Source: Arenibaculum pallidiluteum (lineage in GTDB: Bacteria > Pseudomonadota > Alphaproteobacteria > Azospirillales > Azospirillaceae). Taken from it: a stretch of 64,000 bases of DNA. A model generated the notes under the pieces. It saw only the letters and a list, made by a program, of their open reading frames with translations. It did not search any database and was not told the DNA's origin. This document shows positions 25,659 through 33,451 of this stretch, piece after piece (positions within the stretch are counted from its first letter, which is position 1; every line of letters begins with the position of its first letter). The stretch spans positions 62,001-126,000 of the forward strand of contig NZ_JAFIQU010000006.1 in assembly GCF_017355985.1 (NCBI RefSeq). Direction: 5' to 3'. Position numbers and translations under genes: made by a program.

Positions 25659-26585
25659 TTAAGGGGTCGCCAGCGCGCCGAGCACCATCACCAGCGGGAT
25701 GACCGCTGCCGCCATCACCGTCTGGGCGGCCGTGATCCCCGCCATCAGCGGGGCGTCGCCGCCGAGTTGGCGCGCCATGATGTAGGAGGAGGACGCCGTC
25801 GGCAGGGCCTGGAACAGCAGGGCGGTCGCCGCCGCCGGGCCGTGCAGGCCGGCGGCGGCGCTGGCGGCCACCGTCAGCAGCGGCAGCACGGCGAACTTGA
25901 TGGCCGAGGCGCCGAGAATCGGGCGCAGCCACGGCCGAGCCGAGCGCAGGTCGAGTGCCGCCCCGACGCAGAGCAGCCCCAGCGGCAGCGAGGCTTGGCC
26001 AAGGGTGCGCAGCCATCCTTCGATCCCCGGGGGCAGGCCCAGCCCCGTCGCTTGCAGCGCGATCCCCAACGCGCAGGCCAGCACGAGCGGGTTCATGGCA
26101 AGCTGGCGCAGGACCCCGAGCAGGGTCGGCCGGGCCGTTCCGAAGCGCGCGAAGACGAGCACGCAGAGAATGTTGACGGTCGGCACGATGGCGGCGTTGG
26201 AGACGGCGGCCAGCGCGACCCCCTGCCCGCCGAAGAGGGCGGCCGCCAGGGCCACGCCGACATAGTTGTTGAAGCGCACCCCGCCCTGGAAGACGGAGGT
26301 GAAGGCGGGCCCGTCGGTGGCGACGAGCGGCCGCAGCGCGACCGCGGCCGCAGCGGCCGCGACTGTCGCCGTCACCAGCACGGCGGCCAGCTCCGCCACC
26401 GGCACCCCGGCGAGGTCGGCCGTCGCGAGGCCGTGCACGAACAGCGACGGCAGCAGCACGAAGTAGCAGAGCCGCTCGGCTTGCGGCCAGAAGGCGTCCG
26501 CGAGGAAGCCGCGCCGGCGCAGAACGAGGCCGAGCCCGATCAGCAGGACCACCGGCGCGAGGGCGAGGAGCACCGCCGCGGTCAT
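25659..26585 (-). CDS. AEC-family (auxin efflux carrier-type) permease
   Basis: 308 residues from the ATG at 26585, where hydrophobic sequence starts (TAAVLLALAPVVLLIGLGLV); frames upstream of it are Arg/His-rich and not membrane-like. About ten membrane segments in two inverted halves, with the family blocks GGVRFNNYVGVALA in the middle and QALPTASSSYIMARQLGGD near the end. AEC proteins move carboxylates or similar small organic anions. The LysR gene directly upstream on the same strand may regulate it. Confidence 0.87.
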   Translation of the reverse strand: MTAAVLLALAPVVLLIGLGLVLRRRGFLADAFWPQAERLCYFVLLPSLFVHGLATADLAGVPVAELAAVLVTATVAAAAAAVALRPLVATDGPAFTSVFQGGVRFNNYVGVALAAALFGGQGVALAAVSNAAIVPTVNILCVLVFARFGTARPTLLGVLRQLAMNPLVLACALGIALQATGLGLPPGIEGWLRTLGQASLPLGLLCVGAALDLRSARPWLRPILGASAIKFAVLPLLTVAASAAAGLHGPAAATALLFQALPTASSSYIMARQLGGDAPLMAGITAAQTVMAAAVIPLVMVLGALATP

Positions 26586-26742
26586 GCCGGCATGACCTGG
26601 ATGGACCGGCCTGCGGCGCGGGAAGGGGTGGGTGCTGCAAGCGTGGTCATCATGATCCCGCTGTGGTGAGAGGCCCCACCCTAGGGCGGTGCGGGCATGA
26701 GGAAAAATTCCGATTACTGACCATTGAGGCGAGGATTTCTCA

Positions 26743-27612
26743 TCATTCGCCGGCACGCATCGCCGTGGCCAGGACGGATGTGAGGATCGTCTGGGGATCG
26801 TCCTCGCGCGTCAGCAGCCCGACGCGCCGCTCCCGCTGCGGACTGCCGAAGGGCAGCCGGAACAGGGGCGGCAGCGTGTCAAGGTCCGGATCCGCGAGCG
26901 GGACAACGGCGACTCCCAGCCCGCTGGCTGCCATCCGGGTCAGCGCCTCCTGGCTGTCGAGCTCCATCTCCTCGCGGATCCGGACGCCCTGGCGCCGCAG
27001 CTCGTCCTCGATCATGCGGCCGGCCCAGGCGCGCTTGTCGAAACGCAGGAAGGGCAGCGTGGTCAGCAGGGTCCTGGCGTCCGAGCCCTCCGCCTCGGGC
27101 GGGGCGACGATCCAGAAGCGGTCGGTGTAGAGCGGCTCGAAGGCGAGGCCGGCCGGATGGGGCTTCACCGGCTCGGTCGTGATCGCGGCGTCCAGGTCGC
27201 CGGCCTCCACCCGCAGGGCCAGCTCCGCGGACATGCCGCTGGCGACCGCGACGCGGAGATGCGGGTGCTGCCGCCTGAGCCGGCCTAGCGCCTGGGGCAG
27301 GCGACCGGCCAGGGCGGTCTGGATCGCGCCCAGGCGCAGCCGGCCGCGGAGCCCCTGGCCCGCAGCGATCTCCGCCGGGATGGCGTCGTAGGCCGCCAGA
27401 ACCGCCTGCGCCCGCTCCAGCGCCACGCGGCCGGCCTCGGTGAGCACGGGGCGCCGGCGCGAGCGGTCGAAGAGCGCGGCGCGGAACTCCTCCTCGAGCG
27501 CCTTCACATGCAGGCTGACGGCCGACTGCGTGAGCCCCAGGGCGTCGGCGGCACGGGCGAAGGTGCCGTGGCGGGCGATGGCGACGAGGCTCCTCAGGGC
27601 GCGCAGCGACAT
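26743..27612 (-). CDS. LysR-family transcriptional regulator
   Basis: 289 residues. The HTH is ALRSLVAIARHGTFARAADALG with LTQSAVSLHVKALEEEF; the effector domain starts near [17 protein letters not shown] (residue 90). 157 bases upstream of the AEC carrier on the same strand, and 51 bases downstream of the dioxygenase gene region. The AT-rich spacer before the AEC gene (26690-26742) could hold its target site. Confidence 0.87.
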   Translation of the reverse strand: MSLRALRSLVAIARHGTFARAADALGLTQSAVSLHVKALEEEFRAALFDRSRRRPVLTEAGRVALERAQAVLAAYDAIPAEIAAGQGLRGRLRLGAIQTALAGRLPQALGRLRRQHPHLRVAVASGMSAELALRVEAGDLDAAITTEPVKPHPAGLAFEPLYTDRFWIVAPPEAEGSDARTLLTTLPFLRFDKRAWAGRMIEDELRRQGVRIREEMELDSQEALTRMAASGLGVAVVPLADPDLDTLPPLFRLPFGSPQRERRVGLLTREDDPQTILTSVLATAMRAGE

Positions 27613-27663
27613 GGTGGCAGGCTAGCCCCTCGGTCCGCCGCCACCAAGTCCCCAGCGCCGGGC

Positions 27664-28539
27664 TCAGACGTCAACGTAGTGGGGGCCCGGCCGCTCCAGC
27701 AGTTGCTCGAAATGGACGAGCACGGGCTCGCCGAGCGGCTGCGGGGCGCCGTCCCGCCAGGCCCATTCGCCGCGGTCGCAGTCCGCGGCCCGGACATAGC
27801 CGTTGAGGTAGAAGCGCCGGCCGCGCTCGCTCTGATTGAGGCCCGAGCCATGCACCGTGAAGGCGCTCCACAGCGCGACGTCCCCGGGCTCCAGCTCCAG
27901 GTCGACGGCCAAGGCCGGGTCGAGCCCGGCGCGGCGCAGGGCCTCGTCGGTCGCAGCCTCGCCCATCACCGCGCCCGCGCCCAGATCGAGCGAGCCCATC
28001 CTGTGGCTGCCGGGCAGCATCCGCATGGCCCCGCTCACCGGGCGGTGCGGGTCGATGGCGATGCCGGTCTGAACGTAGCTGTCGCCGAGATTGCGGTAGC
28101 ATTCCCGCGGCTTGCGGAACCGGGCGTCCTGGTGGAAGGCGAACTCGGCTCCGCTCGACCCCGCGGGCTTCCAGTGGAGCTGGTTGATGATCTGCTTGAC
28201 GTCGCGGCCGATCAGCGGCTCGACCAGGGCGAGCAGGCGCGGGTCGGTCCTGTAGCGGGCCAGGACCGGATCGCCATAGGACGGCCACTGGACCATGGCG
28301 ACGACCTTGCCCAGCGCCGGGTCCTGGGCAACCCGGACCATCAGGTTCCCATGCCGGAAGTTCCGCGGATGGGCGAGCCCGGCCTCCCATTGCCGGTCGA
28401 AGGCGGCGGCCAGCTCCGCGACCTCCTCGGGTCCGAAGACGCCGCGCACCACTGCGAAACCGCGGTCCCGATATTCATCGACGTGGCGCGCGGAGGCAGG
28501 GGACACGGGGACAGAAGGTGTGGGCGCGAAGCCGTCCAT
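27664..28539 (-). CDS. Phytanoyl-CoA dioxygenase-family Fe(II)/2-oxoglutarate oxygenase
   Basis: 291 residues from the ATG at 28539 with AGGA upstream. Jelly-roll fold with the iron facial triad HQD (FAFHQDARF, near residue 140) and a distal His in FTVHGSGLNQS (near 238), followed by the Arg in RRFYLNGYV that would bind 2-oxoglutarate. N-terminal block YRDRGFAVVRGVFGPEEVAEL is characteristic of PhyH proteins. It hydroxylates an unknown small molecule. No operon partner is obvious. Confidence 0.88.
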   Translation of the reverse strand: MDGFAPTPSVPVSPASARHVDEYRDRGFAVVRGVFGPEEVAELAAAFDRQWEAGLAHPRNFRHGNLMVRVAQDPALGKVVAMVQWPSYGDPVLARYRTDPRLLALVEPLIGRDVKQIINQLHWKPAGSSGAEFAFHQDARFRKPRECYRNLGDSYVQTGIAIDPHRPVSGAMRMLPGSHRMGSLDLGAGAVMGEAATDEALRRAGLDPALAVDLELEPGDVALWSAFTVHGSGLNQSERGRRFYLNGYVRAADCDRGEWAWRDGAPQPLGEPVLVHFEQLLERPGPHYVDV

Positions 28540-28648
28540 GATCCAAATCCTGGATCGTTGCGAAATCGGATCAACATAACCCGAAGGGGCGGAAAACGCC
28601 AGGAGATCGCATCTGGCCGCCCGGCCTCGCCGATCGGTTGTGCCCCGC

Positions 28649-29104
28649 TCAGGCGCCGGCGGGCCGCGCCTTGGTATAGAGGCGCTGACCATCGGCGGTG
28701 ACGTCGCCTGCCCGCCAGCCCGCCGCCTCGTACAGCCGGTGGGCCCGGAGCGTGGGGTCCAGCCCCGTGGTCAACCAGATCTCAGCGGCGCCCTGCGCGA
28801 AAAGCCAGCTTTCCGCGGCCTCCAGCAACGCCCGGCCGAGGCCGCGGCCCTCGGCCTCGGGCCGCACGAACACCGCGAAGACGGTGCGCTCGCCGGCCTT
28901 CGCCATGGAGAAGGCAGCGGGCACCCCGTCCAGGTCGCAGATCCAGGCCCGGCAGTCGGCTGCCAGCATGGCGGCGACCGACTCGGGCGTGATCCCCAGA
29001 TCCGCCAGCTCCTCCCGGGACTGGTGGTTCTCGATCACGCTGGTGCGGATCGCGAAGAGGTCCTCGACCTCCGCCGAGGTCGCGACGCGCGGCCGCGGAC
29101 TCAC
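28649..29104 (-). CDS. GNAT-family N-acetyltransferase
   Basis: 151 residues from a GTG at 29104 that overlaps the upstream GNAT stop by 4 bases. Acetyl-CoA loop EAEGRGLGRALLEAAESWL (Q/RxxGxG/A) near residues 83-101, preceded by AVFVRP; the end LRAHRLYEAAGW is the usual beta7 block. Small standalone acetyltransferase, substrate unknown. Third gene of a TPR-GNAT-GNAT run. Confidence 0.85.
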   Translation of the reverse strand: MSPRPRVATSAEVEDLFAIRTSVIENHQSREELADLGITPESVAAMLAADCRAWICDLDGVPAAFSMAKAGERTVFAVFVRPEAEGRGLGRALLEAAESWLFAQGAAEIWLTTGLDPTLRAHRLYEAAGWRAGDVTADGQRLYTKARPAGA

Positions 29105-29616
29105 GTGGGCCGGCCTGCCGTGATGCGCTTCTCCATGAACAGGGACAGCGGGTCCGGGGCGTAATCGCCGAAGGGCGGGATGTCCGCAAAGCCGGCCCCA
29201 CGGTAGAGCCCGATCGCCGTGGGCTGGCGGATGCCGGTCTCCAGGCGCAGGAAGGCGATGCCCTCCGCGGCCGCGATCTCCTCGAGCCGCAGCAGCAGGC
29301 GCCGCCCGACGCCGAGCCCGCGCGCCTCGTCGGCGACGAACATGCGCTTGATCTCGGCCCAGTCCGCTCCGGAGCGCACGATCGCGCCGCAGCCCACGGC
29401 CCGGCCGCCCGCCCGCGCCACCAGGAAGGTCACCGCCGCGCCGCGCAGAGTCTCGACGTCCAGCAGATGGTTGCTCTCCGCCGGGTATAGCGCCATCGCG
29501 AAGGCGTCGCTGGCCGCCAGCAGGGCGCGGGCCTCCTGGCCCGCGGGATCCTCGACGGCGAGTTCGACCGCAGTCCCGGCCCCGGTATCGGCCCCGATCT
29601 GGGCGTCGGTGTCCAT
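29101..29616 (-). CDS. GNAT-family N-acetyltransferase
   Basis: 171 residues from the ATG at 29616, 13 bases after the TPR gene stop. Acetyl-CoA loop ARGLGVGRRLLLRLEEIA, preceded by IKRMFV and followed by RLETGIRQPTAIGLYRGAGF. The C-terminal FGDYAPDPLSLFMEK resembles the PhnO/YkkB-like group that carries a conserved Y.PDPLS.FMEK end. Substrate unknown; an alternative start upstream would run into the TPR gene. Confidence 0.86.
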   Translation of the reverse strand: MDTDAQIGADTGAGTAVELAVEDPAGQEARALLAASDAFAMALYPAESNHLLDVETLRGAAVTFLVARAGGRAVGCGAIVRSGADWAEIKRMFVADEARGLGVGRRLLLRLEEIAAAEGIAFLRLETGIRQPTAIGLYRGAGFADIPPFGDYAPDPLSLFMEKRITAGRPT

Positions 29617-29629
29617 GACGTGCAGAGCC

Positions 29630-30505
29630 TCAGCGGTTGCCGGAGCCCGGCGTGCCAGCCCGGCCCGCAGGCGACGCAGCTCCCGGAGCGCCGCCGGGCT
29701 GGACGCGGGCGAGGTTGTCGCGCGCCGCGACCCCGGCGGCGCTGTCGGGATCGAGCCGTGCGACGCGCTGCCAGTCCTCGCGCGCGGGCCCGACCTCGCC
29801 AGCAAGGGCCCGCAGGTTGCCGCGCAGCAGCAGCGCCTCGGGATCGTTGGGAGCGATCCGCAGCGCCTGGGCCGCATCAGCCTGCGCCTTCGGCAGGTTG
29901 TTCAGGGCGCGGTGGGCCTGGCCGCGCAGCACCAAGGCCTCGACCGCATCCGGCTTCAGCGCGATGGCGCGGTCGAGATCCTCGACCGCCTCCCAGTAGC
30001 GCTCGGCCGTCGCGCGCGCCACCGCCCGGTCGATGCGCAACTCGGCATCGTCGGGGCGCAGGCGGATCGCCTCGGCATAGGTGCGCTCGGCCTCCGCCGG
30101 GCGGTTTCCGCGCAGCCAGGCGGCGCCCGCGCGCGCCCAGAGCTCGGGCGCCTGGGCCGCAAGGCCCGGCGTCCGGGCCAGGCTCTCAAGGCGGGCCGCC
30201 GCGCCGGCATAGTTTCCGGCGTGATAGAGCGCCATGGCTTGGCACAGCCGGGCGGCATCGCCGCCGCCCCGGTCCTGCCAGGCCAGCGCCCATTCGAAGC
30301 CGCCCTCGGGGCTGCGCTCGACGCGCTGCAGGCAGCCGGCCAGGTCCTGCCCCGGCACGGGAACGGTCGACTGCGCCCGGGCCGCGAGCGGCATCAATCC
30401 GAGGACCAGCGCCGAAAGCACGGAAACGGTGGGAAGGAAGGCGCGCTGGCGCGCCAGGATCGGGGCGCGCTGGCGCGCCGCGCGGGCGTGATTGATGTGG
30501 GGCAT
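29630..30505 (-). CDS. Exported TPR-repeat protein
   Basis: 291 residues from the ATG at 30505. A basic N-terminus and hydrophobic core (FLPTVSVLSALVLGLMPLA) ending ARAQ is a signal peptide. Three to four tetratricopeptide repeats follow from about residue 110 to 250, for example YAEAIRLRPDDAELRIDRAV and DRAIALKPDAVEALVLRGQA. The tail is Gly/Pro-rich. Likely a periplasmic scaffolding protein. It starts 51 bases from the divergent epimerase-like gene; the two GNATs follow it. Confidence 0.82.
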   Translation of the reverse strand: MPHINHARAARQRAPILARQRAFLPTVSVLSALVLGLMPLAARAQSTVPVPGQDLAGCLQRVERSPEGGFEWALAWQDRGGGDAARLCQAMALYHAGNYAGAAARLESLARTPGLAAQAPELWARAGAAWLRGNRPAEAERTYAEAIRLRPDDAELRIDRAVARATAERYWEAVEDLDRAIALKPDAVEALVLRGQAHRALNNLPKAQADAAQALRIAPNDPEALLLRGNLRALAGEVGPAREDWQRVARLDPDSAAGVAARDNLARVQPGGAPGAASPAGRAGTPGSGNR

Positions 30506-30556
30506 AACGGGCCCTAGAGTCGCCGCTCCGCCGCCGATGCGCAAGGGCGACACGCC

Positions 30557-31432
30557 ATGGATACCCCCTTTCTGTTCTGCTTCGGCCTCGGATACAGCGC
30601 GCGGGCGCTGGCCCGGCGCCTGGCCGCCCGGGGTTGGCGCGTGGCCGGCACGGCACGCGCGCCGGAATCGTCCGGAAGCCCCGCGGAGGCGGAGATCGCG
30701 CTTCTGCCCTTCGAGCGGGGCCGGCCGCTGCCGCCGGGAGCGCTCGACGGCGTCACCCATCTGCTCAGCAGCATCCCGCCGGACGAGGCTGGCGACCCCG
30801 TGCTGGACCTGCACGGGCACGACCTGGCGCGGCTGCCGGGGCTGCGCTGGGCGGGCTATCTCTCGACGACGGGCGTCTACGGCGATTACGGCGGTGCCTG
30901 GGTGGACGAGGAGACGCAGCGCCGTCCCACCAGCGCGCGGGCGCGCCGGCGCGTCGCCGCGGAGGATGCTTGGCTGGATCTCTTCCGCAGGGACGGCGCG
31001 CCGGTGCACCTGTTCCGGCTGGCCGGCATCTACGGGCCCGGGCGGAGCCCGTTCGACGCGCTGCGCGACGGCACGGCCAAGCGCATCCACAGGCCCGGCC
31101 AGGTCTTCAGCCGCATCCATGTCGACGACATTGCGGGCGCCCTGGAAGCCTCCATCGCCAGCCCGGTTCCCGGCGCCGCCTACAATCTCTGCGACGACGA
31201 GCCCGCGCCGCCCGCCGAGGTGACGGCGTTCGCGGCCGGACTCCTCGGCATCGAGCCGCCGCTCCTGGTGCCCTATGACGAGGCCGCGCTCTCGCCCATG
31301 GCGCGGACCTTCTGGGCAGACAACAAGCGCGTGCGCAACGACCGCATCAAGCGCGACACCGGCTTCGCCCTGCTCCACCCGGACTACCGCAGCGGGCTGC
31401 GCGCGATCCTGCAGGCCGAGCGGCAGGCCTGA
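30557..31432 (+). CDS. NAD(P)-dependent epimerase/dehydratase-like protein (YeeZ type)
   Basis: 291 residues. The nucleotide-binding turn is FGLGYSARALA (about 9-19) rather than the usual GxxGxxG. STTGVYGDYGGAWVDE corresponds to the extended-SDR S/T...Y region, although no clear YxxxK is present: the Lys position reads ARARRRVAAEDAW. RLAGIYGPGRSP and RIHVDDIAGAL are extended-SDR blocks. This matches YeeZ-like atypical SDRs of unknown function. Divergent from the TPR gene. Confidence 0.82.
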   Translation: MDTPFLFCFGLGYSARALARRLAARGWRVAGTARAPESSGSPAEAEIALLPFERGRPLPPGALDGVTHLLSSIPPDEAGDPVLDLHGHDLARLPGLRWAGYLSTTGVYGDYGGAWVDEETQRRPTSARARRRVAAEDAWLDLFRRDGAPVHLFRLAGIYGPGRSPFDALRDGTAKRIHRPGQVFSRIHVDDIAGALEASIASPVPGAAYNLCDDEPAPPAEVTAFAAGLLGIEPPLLVPYDEAALSPMARTFWADNKRVRNDRIKRDTGFALLHPDYRSGLRAILQAERQA

Positions 31433-31448
31433 TCCCTTTGGGCATGGG

Positions 31449-31895
31449 TCAAGCCAGGAACTCGAGCCCGTATCCGGCGGCGATCGCGCCGACCTCGGCG
31501 GGGCCGGCGGGCCGGCGGCATTCGACCTCCAGGAAGAAGTTCTCGAAGCCGCCCGGGGTGACGGCGACTATCAGCCGCCCCTCCTCCGTGCCGACGTTCT
31601 GGAACCGGTGCGGCACGCCCCGCGGCAGCACCATGCAGGCGCCGGGCCCGGCCTCGAAGCTCTCGCCCCCGCACCAGAAGCGGAACTGGCCCTCCAGCAC
31701 GCGGAACAGTTCGTCCTCGCGGTGATGGACGTGCAGCGGCGGCCCCTCGCCCGGCGCCACCAGCTCGTCCCAGGTGCCGATCGCCCCGGCCGTCTCCGCC
31801 GAGGCGATGCGGATCACCCGGCGGCCCAGGGCCTCGCACGGACGCCCCTCCGCCGCCAGGGAAACTGCCATCCCAACGAACCCGGTCATTGTCAT
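31449..31895 (-). CDS. Cupin-domain protein
   Basis: 148 residues from the ATG at 31895, chosen for the GGGAGGGCAGGG before it. Cupin motif 1 is PPLHVHHREDELFRVLEGQF (metal ligands H, H, E) and motif 2 is PRGVPHRFQNVG. Single-domain beta barrel, metal-binding. Function unknown; such proteins are often small dioxygenases or isomerases. Divergent from a LysR gene with a dyad in between, and convergent with the epimerase-like gene. Confidence 0.85.
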   Translation of the reverse strand: MTMTGFVGMAVSLAAEGRPCEALGRRVIRIASAETAGAIGTWDELVAPGEGPPLHVHHREDELFRVLEGQFRFWCGGESFEAGPGACMVLPRGVPHRFQNVGTEEGRLIVAVTPGGFENFFLEVECRRPAGPAEVGAIAAGYGLEFLA

Positions 31896-31949
31896 CGCCC
31901 TGCCCTCCCGGTCGATCATCGTCGGTCAGCATTACGCCGGCGCGGCCCG

Positions 31950-31966
31950 ATGATAATCTCGATCAT
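31950..31966. promoter_or_regulatory. Putative LysR operator between cupin and LysR genes
   Basis: ATGAT-N7-ATCAT dyad in the 98-base divergent spacer, 28 bases before the LysR ATG and 55 before the cupin ATG. Position and symmetry suit LysR autoregulation plus cupin control. Confidence 0.45.
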
Positions 31967-31993
31967 GCGACGTCACCGTTCGGATCCCTGCGC

Positions 31994-32905
31994 ATGCGCT
32001 CGCTCGACCCGCTGGCCGGCGTGGCGGTGTTCCTGCACCTGTCCGAGCTGCTGAGCTTCTCGGCGACCGCCGAGCGGCTTGGCCTGTCGCGCGCGACGGT
32101 GAGCACGCAGGTGGCGGATCTGGAGCGGCGGCTGGGCGTGCGGCTGCTGCAGCGGAGCACGCGTCGCGTGACCCTGACGGAGGCCGGGCAAGCTTATCGC
32201 GACGGCCTCGCGGGCCTGCTGGACCAGGTCCGGGACGCCGAGCGCCTGGCGGCCTCCTTCCAGACCGAGGCGGTCGGCCGGATCCGCGTGACGGCGCCGG
32301 TCGAGTTCGGGCACCGCTTCCTCGTCCCTGCCCTGCCGGATTTCCTGGCCACGCGCCCGGGCCTCGTTGTCGAGCTCGACCTCTCGAACAGGCCGGCGGA
32401 CCTGATCGCCACCGGCTTCGACCTTGCCATCCGCGGCACCATCGACGTCGATCCCAACCTGATCGTCCGCCGCCTCGGCACCTCGCCGGTGCACCTTGCC
32501 GCGGCGCCGACCTATCTCGCCGCGCGCGGCATGCCAGACCGCCCCGAGGAGCTGGAGGCCCATGACTGCCTGCACTTCGCAGGGCTGCGATGGGGACGGA
32601 GTTGGCTGCTCTGCCGGGACGGAGCCGAGCACCGGCAGCCGATCCGGCCGAAGATCGAGATCAACGACGGCGAGGCGCTGCGCCAGGCGGCGCTGGGCGG
32701 CCTCGGCATCACGCTCCTTCCGGCCTTCCTGATCGGCGATGACCTCCGCGCGGGCCGCCTGCGCCCGGTGCTGGCGGACTGGACCGTCCCGCCCGTGCCG
32801 GTGAACGCGGTCTATCCCGCCAATCGCGCCATCGCGGCCAAGGTGCGCGCCTTCGTCGGCTTCTTCGCGGCACGGCTCGCCCAGGTGCCGGACCTTCGCG
32901 GCTGA
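31994..32905 (+). CDS. LysR-family transcriptional regulator
   Basis: 303 residues from the ATG at 31994; the open frame extends 105 bases upstream but the HTH begins here (LAGVAVFLHLSELLSFSATA, then SRATVSTQVADLERRLG). Effector domain from about residue 90 (GRIRVTAPVEFGHRFLVPAL). It belongs to the CrgA/DsdC-like group with LDLSNRPADLIATGFDLAIR. Divergent from the cupin gene, its probable target. Confidence 0.88.
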   Translation: MRSLDPLAGVAVFLHLSELLSFSATAERLGLSRATVSTQVADLERRLGVRLLQRSTRRVTLTEAGQAYRDGLAGLLDQVRDAERLAASFQTEAVGRIRVTAPVEFGHRFLVPALPDFLATRPGLVVELDLSNRPADLIATGFDLAIRGTIDVDPNLIVRRLGTSPVHLAAAPTYLAARGMPDRPEELEAHDCLHFAGLRWGRSWLLCRDGAEHRQPIRPKIEINDGEALRQAALGGLGITLLPAFLIGDDLRAGRLRPVLADWTVPPVPVNAVYPANRAIAAKVRAFVGFFAARLAQVPDLRG

Positions 32906-32912
32906 GCCCCCG

Positions 32913-33263
32913 TCAGTGCGCGCCGCCGTAGGAGGCCCGGGTGCCCGGGGCCCTCGACAGCAGGCGAGCGAGCCAGGCCACGCGCCGAGGGGGGCGCCGG
33001 CGCAGGCAGGTCACGACGTAGCAGCCGTACCCGAGGTCGGTACCGCCCCGGAAGCCCGCAACCTCGTAGGCCGCGTCACTGGTGACTATGCGCGCGCCGA
33101 CCGGCAGCACCGGCCCTGGCGACACCTCGATGCAGGCGCTCTCGCCCACCTTGGTGCCGTCCACGACGATCACGCTGCGGCGGTCCATCAGGCGCCCGCG
33201 CGGGTGCAGGCACTTGGCCTCCCCCGCGAACATCATGTGCAGCAGAAGCGCTTCCGACATCAT
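32913..33263 (-). CDS. Small hypothetical protein
   Basis: 116 residues from tandem ATGs at 33263/33260, preceded by GGAGAGAGGCCG, a good ribosome-binding site. Sequence is beta-rich in the middle (RRSVIVVDGTKVGESACIE, then VGARIVTSDAAYEVAGF) and ends in a basic, Arg-rich tail. Four Cys residues (CLHP, SACIE, GYGCYVVTC) might bind metal or form disulfides. No family recognised. Isolated between a convergent LysR gene and the ggt gene on the same strand. Confidence 0.6.
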   Translation of the reverse strand: MMSEALLLHMMFAGEAKCLHPRGRLMDRRSVIVVDGTKVGESACIEVSPGPVLPVGARIVTSDAAYEVAGFRGGTDLGYGCYVVTCLRRRPPRRVAWLARLLSRAPGTRASYGGAH

Positions 33264-33451
33264 CGGCCTCTCTCCGCCTGCCCTGTCCGCCAAACGCGGC
33301 CCCCTTCGCCCAGCAAGTTCCGGGCCGCGGGCGGAATGCCGGGAAGGCCCGGCCCGCAGGGGCGCTGCCGAGCCGCGGCGCAACGTTCCTTGGGCAGGCT
33401 GCCCAGCCCTTGGGCAGCGCCGCGCCCGGAATGGCCCCTCGGAACGCCGCC

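Noticed and set aside
33391-33417. Inverted repeat TGGGCAG-G-CTGCCCA with a further TTGGGCAG copy as ggt terminator
   Set aside because: Very GC-rich local background and no T run on the minus strand; too weak to call.
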